Shown: piece after piece, positions 1 through 10,011 of the stretch
How the letters are laid out: every line of letters begins with the position of its first letter
How positions within the stretch are numbered: position 1 is the first letter of the stretch
Source: Pholiota molesta
Lineage: Eukaryota; Basidiomycota; Agaricomycetes; Agaricales; Strophariaceae
DNA length: 64,000 bases
NCBI GenBank assembly: GCA_014925825.1
Contig: JACGCK010000234.1
Location: forward strand, 1 to 64,000
Reading direction: 5' to 3'
Notes under the pieces: generated by a model
What the model was told of the DNA's origin: nothing
Database searches by the model: none
Seen by the model: only the letters and a program-made list of their open reading frames with translations
Position numbers and translations under genes: made by a program

Positions 1-1050
1 TGAGCGCGATGCCACCAACCCATCTGTCAATTATAGATGTTAATGCCAGTTTTGTCGAAGATAAAGCTATGAGATTTCTTTACCTCATGATGTGGACAAA
101 CAGCGATAGATCTTCTGGTACACGGAAGCAGGAGAATGCAAACATGCAATAGCCAGGAAATCACTAAAAGGAGATTCGGTTAAATATTACGGGTATATGC
201 GCGCTGATTCTTTCCAGACACGTACTTTACGAGTATAACATCGACCGCCTGACGAAATAAAGCCAGGTATTGTATTCCAAGGGAAGTTCCTAAGGCGGAA
301 CCTATTAACATCTGCGTACCCAAATTCGATAACACCAGTCGATGTGACTCACGTCGAAAGAATAATCTTTGCCCATCTTGTCCACTAGCTGTTTCCGGAT
401 CCACTCCCTGATAGCAGGATGGCGTTTCTCATCGAGCCAGCCGAGTCTCTGCACCTCCTTCACGATCCATTTCTTCTTGCTTTGCTTCGTGAGGACCCAA
501 CCGAGACCTGCGTCATACGCCGCGCGCCAAAACGCGAAATAAAACAAGAAAAATATCTGGGCGGCCTTGTGCGACAGCAGAGGTACAGCACGATCTGGAA
601 GCCGAGTAAGCCCAAGTAAGTAAGTCCAAGTGGCTCTTTCGATAGCCAGGGTGGAATAGTGTGGTCAAGACATCATGAGTGGTTGGGACACGAAAAACTA
701 ATACGGGGGCAAGAGACGTCAATTATACGTGCCAGCGCATGCTGGATTGGCTTGACATGCCTTCGCCTCCTGGCGTCTTTCCCCAAACAATCTCCTCTTT
801 GCGTTCCACCTGTTCGTTCTCCATAACAGATGATTCAACGGCGATCGATGACTCCGCCGCGTCTGAAGGCGGGCCTTGCGCTGGCGCAGAAATCCTTCGG
901 GAGGTGGCATCTGCAAGGCTGAGCGTCGATTGCTGGGGGAAGGAAGAACGACGTGGCTTGCGGACTGCATCGTGTCGGGCGGCGCCAGTATAATAAACCC
1001 GCACCCCTAGAGGACCCTGTACAGATTTTGGAAATTCTGGCTGATTTCGC
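1..1050 (-). pseudogene. CHO2: CHO2-type phosphatidylethanolamine N-methyltransferase, 5' part, frame-broken and cut by window edge
   Basis: CHO2 enzymes carry out the first methylation of phosphatidylethanolamine toward phosphatidylcholine in the ER membrane. Reading leftward I see, in order, a polar N-terminus ending in EIVWGKTPGGE (about 760-970), then VFRVPTTHDVLTTLFHPGY, DAGLGWVLTKQSKKKWIVKE, KMGKDYSFD, ELPLEYNTWL, FRQAVDVIL, CMFAFSCFRVPEDL and RWVGGIAL at base 1. This matches my knowledge of basidiomycete CHO2. Introns are at 698-760 (GC-AG), about 265-320, about 160-210 and about 25-85. Four single-base deletions break the frame, near 628, 590, 262 and 155, although the surrounding protein is well preserved. 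The start codon is uncertain; upstream frame continues past 1,000. Either a young pseudogene or residual assembly error; introns are retained, so it is not a retrocopy. Family call is firm, functional status is not. Confidence 0.75.
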
Positions 1051-2540
1051 ATGATTTCCGCTCGTAATAAGGCCACTGGCAAACACGCGCAAGTAAACAT
1101 GTCGGCCGTCGGTCCGTGCGGCGCACAAATCGCGCGTCGCGGTAACCTCTCGCAGACGGCGACGGCAAAAATACGCAGGAAGGTGTGCGAGCAAGTCAGA
1201 GCGTGTATGGCCATTTTAATAGGCTCTTGAGCTATTTGGAGGACATCTTCCAATAATGTCCATCAAACATCTGCGCAAGTTCATTAATCGTGTGATCGGC
1301 GCGCGCAATACGACCGGCCCTACACACAGTCTATAAAAATGTTTTCTTCTCACCCTTGTCACTCCCTCGTCATTTTCTTCGAAGTCTGCATCTGCATCTC
1401 AGATTCTGATCCACTCAACATACTCTCCTGCAATAAAATACCGACGTCTCTATACTCTGAAGATAACCCGAATCTTAGCGAGCATCTGCGCTTACTATCC
1501 TCTCTTTTCTCGCAGTATTAATAACGTACTTACTATCTCCAACCCCCATACACTCAAGGCTCGGTGCACCCACATGTCGAGTCAAGAGCATGTTACATAC
1601 GGAGGGAAGAGCAGACAACAGGGTATTTATTTCGGCCGGTCCCTTGTATTGGTAGGCATTGACCTTACGAGATATCCAACATCTTTCCTTACATTGTAGA
1701 TATCCTGTAAAAAATTTACTGGTATGAAATACGCATCGCATCTTAAATTGATTTCTTCGTCGTACCGCTCACCTATGGATCTTTTATGTATGACAGACGC
1801 TGGGAACCTTGCATTAGCAGATACTACGTTTTTGCTATCTATCCAGCGACTCAAATCTGGGATTGCGTTCTCAACTTCTCGCAATCCTCATCTGCAAGAC
1901 GATTGGTCTTTTTGTAACCTTTTCAGTCATATCATCAACATCTAGTTTTGATCTTACTTTCTGGGGCCATCACTATGTACCAGCGACTGTGCAAGACGTC
2001 GACTGGTTTTACACTAAACCTTCAAGCTTCCGGCCCTCACTGTTTTGCGGTACAAGTTTACAAATGATCACGGCGTCACGATATCGTTCCCTCCGTTTCA
2101 GCTCACTTTGGTCTCAGTGCTCTTCCGTTGTCTCGTTCGACGTCAGTCTCGGACCAGCTCTTTCCAGTCACGAGTGGTGGTCCGAGACTATTGTCCCATT
2201 TCGCTGCGATCCATCTTGTTTGGTACCGGCCTGTTAATATCTGGAGCTTGTCGTCACCATGAAAATTTCATGAACAGAGGTATGCACCATCAGCAAGGAC
2301 CATCTCTACGAGGAATTAATTAACTCTGTCTTCTATAAAATCTTTGATTCCCACCATGTCCTCTGGCGACTACGCATAGGTAACCTGGTGCGCCGATGTC
2401 GACCAGATGAGGAATGGGCCGCCCCCATCCCTGCGGTACAACATCTCTCAATGAACAGGATCAAAAAAACGACTACTCTCACACGTGAAATATATTCCAA
2501 AGACATCGTTCAGCACTGATACTAACATGTAAGTGTCGCA
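1051..2540. other. Gap without a recognisable gene
   Basis: No open frame here shows conserved protein features or a plausible intron-exon chain. A TATA-like TATAAAAA at 1333-1340 is followed by CT-rich sequence resembling a basidiomycete core promoter, but no convincing coding sequence follows it. A second TATAAAA lies near 2335. I assign nothing. Confidence 0.4.
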
Positions 2541-2544
2541 TTTT

Positions 2545-3490
2545 CTAAGTATCATCAATTATAGCCGCGTACTCCGTACTTCCGTCCTTAAAAATAATGG
2601 AATATGCTCTGTTGGCGTTCTCGATCTCCTCTATCTCAAGCGCAGGCCCATACGCATACCACGTCTTCATCTCGGAAAACAACAGCGGGCGCCCCTGCCG
2701 CTTATCGAGCATCAGCTTCAGGATAAACACCACATCCTGGAGATTGCGCTCCCTAACCCGCAACGCGTAGCTCAACCCAGCCATAGCCCCGTCACCACCT
2801 CCATCCCCAAACGCAACATCCCCACACGCATGCGTCTGCGTCTGCTTCTGCGAAGGCGGCCATGCACCTCCATCGTCCATGCGCACCATCTGCCTGATCT
2901 GATACGCACGCGTAATCTTCCCCACCAGCTGGTACCGCCAGTCCGCCACATACACCACCAGCGCCGGCGCCTCGAAGAGCATCACCCCTGCGCGACGGAG
3001 TCCGCGAAGAGCGTCGCGCACCCGGCGTGGTTGTACACGAACGCGAGTGCGCATCTCCGCGTTGATCCACGCATCCGGGAGCGCGCGCGCGCACACGCCT
3101 CTTTCGCGGTGGTTATCTCGGTGATGGCGGTGGGGTCGAAGGTGAAGTAGTCGATGTCCCTGGTGGCGTCGCGGTTTTGAGGAGAAGCACGGAGATGGCG
3201 CCGCCTGCGGCGACGATGGTGATGGGGTTATGTTCGGTCAGTCTAGAGGGGTTTAGTTGACCGATCGTCTTGGATAGCTGTGTGAGGCCTGTATGAAGTG
3301 AGAGGTTAAGGATGCTTTTGATGATTGCTGCTATGGAAAAATAGTTGAATGCACCTTTGATCATCTCCTTGCCTGTGAGCTTTGCCTTCCTTACCACAGG
3401 ATCTCGAGATAAGGCTTTTTTGATCTTTTTGAGCATGTTTTTCGCAACTGGAGAAGAACTACCTTGAATTTTGGACCTACATACTGTCAA
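2545..3490 (-). pseudogene. Nucleotidyltransferase-fold protein, frame-broken
   Basis: Two minus-strand frames join into one protein. The upstream frame (3490-3170) contains NPITIVAAGGAISVLLLK. After a one-base shift it continues as DATRDIDYFTFDPTAITEI, then ALPDAWINAEM. A further shift gives LFADSVAQG, and then VMLFEAPALVVYVADWRYQL and a C-terminal helix region ending at 2545. The GG-x-x-S plus D-x-D arrangement (GGAIS, DID) is the signature of the nucleotidyltransferase fold, and similar stand-alone NT-fold proteins are common in Agaricomycetes. Substrate cannot be told. At least three frame breaks (near 3170, 3045 and 2990) make it a pseudogene or a poorly assembled gene; two of the three are explained by a missing base in a homopolymer. 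The family call is by motif only. Confidence 0.45.
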
Positions 3491-3588
3491 CGAAATAGCG
3501 AAGGAACCCTTAAATACCCACGAAACGGAATTTATAGACGAGCTAGCGCAGACGAACTCAATTCAAGTTATTCCAAGCGACTGTATTG

Positions 3589-5038
3589 ACACGGCGGACA
3601 AATAGGTGTCAAGTCGCGATTTGAATTGTCATGTCCAGTTACGTGACAGTTAACTGTCAAGTTACATGTCCATTTTTGGATGTCACGCCCTCTTAGAGAA
3701 ATTCGGCATTTGACTTTCCCTCTGACCTCGTTTGTCAGTATCAGCACTGTAGAAAGAAGAGCTCATAATTTGGGAAGCTTATAATATTATATAAAACGCT
3801 TGGGGGTTCCAAATTGTGGACTTAATTGTGATTTCGACTGACTATTATGTTTTCTTTGAATGTAGTTGTGACAGCTAGTGTTGGTCCCATAATTGTATGC
3901 ATTTTCCGGCCCGATACTGATGTCGGGGGGAAAATAAATAAAAAATCCCAAATAATAAAATAAAACACGTGACGAGATTGGGCAGTGATTAATGATAAGC
4001 GCCCGCCTACACGTCGACCTCGCCTCTCGTCCCTATTATCTGCTACACTATTCATTTTCATTTTGCCAAGCATGCTGACAAGCTACCAGTGAGAGTGAAT
4101 CTGAAAGGCAAGATCAGACAGGCTCCAGAGGTGAATATTTGAGAAGGCCTGGGAGTGGATTTCTAAAGTGTATCATAATCTGTTCTTTTTATTTGCTCCC
4201 AACCCTCAAAGTCATTGATAAATATTGCAGCACCTCTATTGACACAGAGTAGTATTTAAGTTATAGCTTGTACGCTTTTTCTGGTTCCAATATACATGAA
4301 TGGGAAATTGGGAATAGAAGAGAGTAAAATAAAGAAAACTTGCATTCAGAATAAAAGGGACAAGAGAAGATGTTGATTTTTGTTTGAGTACCACAAAGCT
4401 TGAGACGAGAGCTGGAGCCCTCAAAAAATTCTATAAAAGCACCAATTTTTTTTCCGCGCGAGGCGCGCTTCTTGATGCGTCAAGAAATTTGCAAGAAGTA
4501 GTTGAGAAGTAGCTTTGAAAGTGCCAAATATTACTTGAGAACAATTTCAACGAGTCTTTTCAAGCAGGAAAAGTGCACTACCATATCGTCCCTAGGTATA
4601 TATATTATCTTACTCTTATTTTACTCAGTGTTCGACTGCTATTTTGCTCTCAATCCAAGTGCGGCAAGTCCCAAAAAAAATCCGCGCGATGCGCGCGTCG
4701 AAAAATGCCGCTGTCCTTTGGCACCGGCATGTTCACGTGTTTAATATTTTTTACTTATGTAATATTTTAGTATCAGTATCAGTATTGCCCACCCCTTTGA
4801 GTAACGAGCCCATTTTCCGGCGATTCTCCAGAAGAAAATTGTATGTAGAGTTTTAGATGGACTTGGTCAATGACATTTCGGCTTTTGGGTCAAAATTTGG
4901 CTCAATATGCAGTCTAGTGAGTTTTCTTTCCTAGTTAGCCAGATATCGTCACGAGTATGTCACAAATAATCCAAAAATGGACACCTGACTTGACATGACA
5001 AGCCGCGGCACGACTTGACAGTTAAATGTCCGCCGTGT
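3589..5038. mobile_element. MITE-like non-autonomous element with terminal inverted repeats
   Basis: The sequence starts ACACGGCGGAC (3589-3599) and ends with its reverse complement GTCCGCCGTGT (5028-5038). The similarity continues inward as imperfect inverted repeats of about 90 bp, including TCCAAAAATGGACA at the right end and its complement near 3670. The interior is AT-rich and has no coding frame of note, but holds two short GC-rich blocks (TCCGCGCGAGGCGCGC near 4455 and TCCGCGCGATGCGCGC near 4681). No clear target-site duplication is visible, so the exact ends and superfamily are undetermined. Confidence 0.5.
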
Positions 5039-5340
5039 GAGGCGTCTAAATCAATCACGAAATCGTGACAAATAACAGCGCGGGAGCAGTGGTTGTAAAC
5101 GCCGCCGAACTTGATTCCCAGGTTTCCTATCTCTTCAGCCACCCACTAGTCACCACTATTTAACTATTCGCACAAGCTTCCTGAGAGCTCGCTGGCACTT
5201 CCAACAAGCTCATCTACTCATCCGACCTAGTGTGCGCTGGTCAACATTCTTTCAAAAGCCTGACGTGGCAAACAACAGCGTGCATGCCTGTGCCAACGAC
5301 TCCAGTGCCTCCATATCCCCACAGCTAACGGCAGCAGCAG

Positions 5341-7083
5341 ATGAGTATTTCTACGCGCCATGCTCTGCACATCGATCCTTCCGGCGATCGCTGTGATGAA
5401 GCAAATACCACCAGTGCTGCAGATCTCTGTACCGCATGCGCTGCGCGCGTGCTGCGACTCAAAACGAGACCCTTGGTCTCCCCTCTAAACCATCTGCTCT
5501 CGGACACGAAGCGCTACGTGCCCTCTCCGGAAGAGGAGGTGCAGGCCAGGGCCGTCATACAGGACGCGGAACAGCGTACGGCGGAGATCGATGCCGCAAG
5601 CGCACGCATCGCTCTGCTTCTCGAAGAACTCTCCCTGGAGCGCGTCAGGATCCAAGCATACGCAGACCAACACAGAGTGATGGTCGCGCCTGTATGGAAT
5701 CTACCCCCCGAAATCCTTTCTTGTATATTTATCTTATCTCTCCCTCGCCGCCTTGGCTATCCAGAAGACATCACCCGGTCCAGCATAAAATCGACTCTTC
5801 TCCTGGCGGGCGTGAACCAACATTGGCGATACGTGGCACTGACTACTCCGCAGCTGTGGACGACATTGTATATCGACGAGGAATCTTTTTCGGAGCACAC
5901 CGTCTATGACTTCGCCTGCATGCCCAATGTATTTGTGATGAGGTCAGGCGACCTGCCATTATCACTATACGTTCGCGCTAAAGAAAATCCCTGCCGCCCG
6001 AGTCTCATCACATTTGTTTCGGCTCTTTCCTCCCGTTGGCACCGTATCATACTCGACATTGAGGTCAGCAACCTCCTCTCCCTTTTCAACGCCACCTATG
6101 CGGGCGACCTCCGCGTTCTCCGCACCCTTGATCTGCGGATCACGTCCCTCTGGCTAGAAGGTGCAGAGGTAAACCCCTTCACCTACTTTGCCAAAGCCCC
6201 CCTGCTCGAGCACGTCAGCGTCACTATCCCGTTCTGCGCCAGCTTCAGCGTCCTCCCCTGGCGCCAGCTCAAAGTGTGGGACAGCCCCGTCCCCCTCGCC
6301 GACTTCCCGCTCGTCTTCGAGTGGGCGCCGAACCTCGAGCACTGCTTCCTCCAGCCGACGCGCCTCGCCTTCGGGCAGACGCTCCCGCCCCCGGACGCGC
6401 GCTCCATCGGCACCGCGCACAAGCTGACCTCGCTGCACATCAGCACGGGGCTCGTCACGAACATCAGCGTGCAGCTGCACCACCTGCCGCACTTCCCCGC
6501 GCTGCGCCGCCTGTTCATCTACCTGGACAAGCGCGTGCTGCTCCCCGCCGCGGAGACCGCGCTCGTGCCGCTGTTCGCGCGCTCCGGCGCGCGCCTCGAG
6601 CAGGTGGTGCTCGCGGTGAACGTGTCGCACGCGACGCTGCGCATGTGCCTCGCGCACACGCCGGCGCTGGTGGCGCTGCACATCCACCGCATCGCGAGCG
6701 ATGCGATATTGGGGTTCCTGGCGGAGGCGCCGGGCGCGACGGAGGCGTTCCTCCTCCCCAGGATGACGACGCTGCGCCTGTCTGGGAAGATATATTTTAC
6801 GGCGCAGGCGGTGATTGATGTTATCAATGCGCGATGGGCCAACCCCGCTGTTGATGCGGAGGGGTGGAGTCCGAGCAGCAGCGGCGAAGGAAGTGACGAT
6901 GGGCTTCAGATACCTACGGTTTCGAGCTATCCACGCGCGCTGAAATCAGTTTACATATTGCCTCCCCGTCATGACAAGTTTGATTCGCGGACGAGGAAGG
7001 AATTACTTTCTTTCAAGGATAAAGGGTTTGATGTACGGATTAGCCAATTTGATAGGGTGGAATTTATACGGCATGTAGTGTAA
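5341..7083 (+). CDS. F-box protein with C-terminal leucine-rich-like region
   Basis: Single-exon gene of 580 residues. Residues about 70-105 form a helical stretch rich in E, A and R. An F-box follows at about residues 119-160, with the typical basidiomycete core VWNLPPEILSCIFILSL. The remaining 400 residues alternate hydrophobic and polar segments as in degenerate leucine-rich repeats. F-box proteins bind Skp1 and present substrates to SCF ubiquitin ligases; this family is greatly expanded in Agaricomycetes and individual targets are unknown. The start ATG is preceded by a GCAG-rich leader and is the first in frame. The middle third (6200-6750) is markedly GC-rich, which creates long shadow frames on both strands. 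It converges on the eEF1B-gamma gene, with 426 bp between stop codons. Confidence 0.85.
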   Translation: MSISTRHALHIDPSGDRCDEANTTSAADLCTACAARVLRLKTRPLVSPLNHLLSDTKRYVPSPEEEVQARAVIQDAEQRTAEIDAASARIALLLEELSLERVRIQAYADQHRVMVAPVWNLPPEILSCIFILSLPRRLGYPEDITRSSIKSTLLLAGVNQHWRYVALTTPQLWTTLYIDEESFSEHTVYDFACMPNVFVMRSGDLPLSLYVRAKENPCRPSLITFVSALSSRWHRIILDIEVSNLLSLFNATYAGDLRVLRTLDLRITSLWLEGAEVNPFTYFAKAPLLEHVSVTIPFCASFSVLPWRQLKVWDSPVPLADFPLVFEWAPNLEHCFLQPTRLAFGQTLPPPDARSIGTAHKLTSLHISTGLVTNISVQLHHLPHFPALRRLFIYLDKRVLLPAAETALVPLFARSGARLEQVVLAVNVSHATLRMCLAHTPALVALHIHRIASDAILGFLAEAPGATEAFLLPRMTTLRLSGKIYFTAQAVIDVINARWANPAVDAEGWSPSSSGEGSDDGLQIPTVSSYPRALKSVYILPPRHDKFDSRTRKELLSFKDKGFDVRISQFDRVEFIRHVV

Positions 7084-7509
7084 TGTAGTGTTGTATGCTT
7101 GACGTTGCTCAGCTGTACTTGGATAATAAAAACATTGGAATAACAATTGTGTACGAAGGTAGCGGTTGGTTAGAAAGCTCAAAATACTTGGATCCCGACT
7201 TATCATTGATCGCGAAACTCATCGACGACAAATGCGATCTTATCTTCTGACTCCCGATATTCAGGAGCGCAAAACCTGTTCGTCGATGTTGCTTAAATGA
7301 CCACCGCCCCATGGAATGTACAATATTTTTTTCTTTCGTGTTATTTTCAATCATCAAAAACAGAAAACACGCGATGGCCGTCAGATAAGAATAAGACGAG
7401 CGGCCAAAGCGGAGGGGAAGTAACGATACAACGATGAAGAGAGAAAAACGACGACTAGATACCCAATCCTAATCTATCTCCGTCAGTGACACATACAGTG
7501 AAGACCCAT
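7084..7509. other. Convergent 3' intergenic region
   Basis: The region between the stop codons of the F-box gene (+) and eEF1B-gamma (-) is AT-rich with AATAAAA at 7124-7130, a possible polyadenylation signal for the F-box gene. I see no gene in it. Confidence 0.4.
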
Positions 7510-9171
7510 TTACTTGAACTGTAACACCCGAAGAAAAAATTGTCAGTATTTGAGAGATTCAAGAAATAGAAGTGAGAACGCACGTTTTTGCCATCAACCC
7601 ACTTCTTGCCATTGATCTCAAGATCCCAGGCAAGTGCAGCCTCGAAGAAGGCCTTGTCCTCAGCGTTGTTCTTGACGTCGAGCTTGGTGTACGAGTACGA
7701 CTCCCAATCAGGGGCGACGTTGACGACGGGGATGGCGTCTTGGCCACGGAGGATCAGGGCACCCGAGATGATGGAGTCGCCGGTGGTACCGAGGACACCA
7801 ACGGAGCCGAAGAGGTACTTGCGGGACGCCTCAAGACGGTTGAAGAAACCAGTGATCTGGTTGGAGGACATGAAAGTCTGAGTGAGCTCCTCGTTGTACT
7901 TGAAGTCGATCCTCCATGTCGAGTAACCCTCAGCATCAAAGCTATGTCTCCGTCAAAATTCTGGTTCTGTTGTGGTCAAAAATTCAACACTCACTTCTCG
8001 TAGAACCACTCGAGGGCACCACCGGGACCGCGGGTCTCCTTGTTAGAGTAAGCGCGTTTCCAGTCCTCGAGGTTCAATGTAGATTTGGGGAGGTCGTCGA
8101 GGGGGTTCTTGGCTTTGGGCTCCTCAGGAACGAGGTCATCCTCCTCCTCATCGTCAGCAGCCTTGGCCTTGGGCTTCTTCTCAGCCTTGGGGGCAGCAGG
8201 AGCAGCGGGGGCAGCAGGCTTCTTCTCCTTGGGAGGGGGGACAAACTGGATGGCTTTCTCGGCGTACTGTGTCTGGCCGAAGATGGGGGCGAGCTTGGGC
8301 TGGTTGACGATGGTCTCGAAGTGGCGGATGAGATGGGGGAGCTGGGCACGGAGCGGGGCATCGACGGTGGAGGAGACAGCGCTCTGGATGATGGCGGCGA
8401 TGAAGATATCGGCAAGGGTGATGCGCTCACCGACGAAAAAGGTGCGGGTAGAGAGGTGGGCGTTAAGGGTATTCAATGCGCGAGTTTGGCGCTCGATGAG
8501 GCCAGTGTGGAGCTGCGTCAATGGGTTTCAGATAAAAGTATAATTGGGAGCCAAAAAGTTAACATACAGGCTTGTTGTAAGGAAACACGCCCTTGCAGAG
8601 ACCAGAGACGAAGTTAGTGTAGTTGTCGACCTCAGTTTCGGCAAGATGAATCCATTGGTCAACGAGAGCGGCTTCTTCTATGGAGTTTCCGAGGAGGCCA
8701 GAGTTGGGGGCAAGGGAAGCGACTGCATAAGGAAGTACATCAGTATCACGACAAATGAAATGCATCAAATCGCGATGTCATGTTGCGATATTCATAAAAT
8801 CTCTGCCAGGGAACGAAGTTCCACGGCATGCTGCCCTCGACGCCTTCCAATGCCCTGATCGATTAGATTGTTGATAAGAAAACTCACTGTAACGAGCAAT
8901 CGCAGCACCCTCGAACAACTTGAAGCCATCGGCGCCCTCCCAGGCTGGGATCTTGCCATGGGGGAATTTGGCCAAGAACTCGGGTTTCATGTTGTCAACC
9001 CTATGCTCGTAGGCAGCTGGGGTGGCAATCTCGACACCGCCGAAAGCAGCGGCGGCCCTGATCTAAAATCTGGAGATCAGGCGCCAGATTTTCGGCGTAG
9101 CGGGATCATATACTCACAGCCTTGCCCTTGCCTTGGTATTCGACAGTCCAGAGAGTTCCTACAGGTGCCAT
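7510..9171 (-). CDS. Translation elongation factor eEF1B gamma subunit
   Basis: Six exons (9118-9171, 8888-9062, 8568-8722, 7995-8512, 7584-7941, 7510-7518) give a 422-residue protein, the usual length. The N-terminal half is a glutathione-S-transferase fold: MAPVGTLWTVEY, a thioredoxin-like part with KIPAWEGADGFKLFEGAAIA, then the helical domain with FFVGERITLADIFIAAI. A hinge rich in K, A, P and E follows (about residues 225-275). The C-terminal EF1G domain starts at NPLDDLPKSTLNLEDWKRAY, contains ALEWFYENFDAEGYSTWRI and ends VDGKNFK, as in other fungi. The last exon codes only FK plus stop. The protein anchors the exchange complex that reloads eEF1A with GTP. A CACGTG box lies 81 bp upstream of the start. 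Confidence 0.95.
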
Positions 9172-10011
9172 TTTTGAAGATTGAGAGGATAAGATGGAGA
9201 AGGAGATAACTTGCAAAAAAATTGTGACTTGGTCTAATCTTTGATATATGTCACGTGCAATCACGTCACATAAGGGTAGGCTTTCGGCCCTGAGTCGACA
9301 AGTTTACCCGAATCCCTCCAGCGCTAACCAACCAAGCATGTGCGTGGAGCCTGAGGCGCCCCTACAGGACGCGCACTCGAGAATATGGCATCTCCGTAAC
9401 TCTTTAGCTTTCATTCAGCATTCACAAACTTCATCCATGGCCGTGGTTTATCGATGCTGAAAGCTGAATGCGGTTTCCAAACTGTCTGTCTCTCGAATTT
9501 GGAAAATCGACAAGAAAGTTGGTGGTTGAAACGTTGAAGACTCGAAGATGCCAAACTCTGTCTTTTCTGGGTGATGATGCATTGATGCCTAGTGTCGGTC
9601 AATTCAATGAGGTGCCTCGGTACTTGATACGTTCCACTTTCTTCGGGAAAGCAGGTACACCATTCAAGTGAGCATTCCAACTTGAATGCCAACAGCACCC
9701 TCCCTTTGGACTATCTGGCATTGTCAATCTGGATGGCAGATTATATGAGATCTACCGATCGACTACGATGCCGCCGTTCTTCTGCGCACTTTGGGAAGCC
9801 TGCCGAGCCATTCTTATGCCACCCCGTATATCGCACTAGGCTTTTGCTGAGAGCGGCTTTGTTGTCGGTGAAACAACTACTGCGACTTCGATGTATGTCG
9901 CACCTTGTACCTGGACGAGCCTCGAGCACCGAGCTTTACTGGAATGGGAGGTCTCAAACAGCATATAATCGTCTGCGACAGGAAAGCCTACCTGCCAGAT
10001 AGTTCCCTAAC
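9172..10011. promoter_or_regulatory. Divergent intergenic region between eEF1B-gamma and chitinase 1
   Basis: No gene is recognisable. The eEF1B-gamma side carries a CACGTG E-box at 9252-9257 inside an imperfect repeat (TCACGTGCAATCACGTCAC). CACGTG is the canonical site for Cbf1-type bHLH proteins, one of which is encoded at 17.6-19.7 kb; a link is inference only. Short frames in both directions look like noise. Confidence 0.35.

Noticed and set aside
6154..6818. Long frames on both strands inside the F-box gene
   Set aside because: Composed almost only of R, A, P and E codons, caused by the GC-rich middle of the gene.
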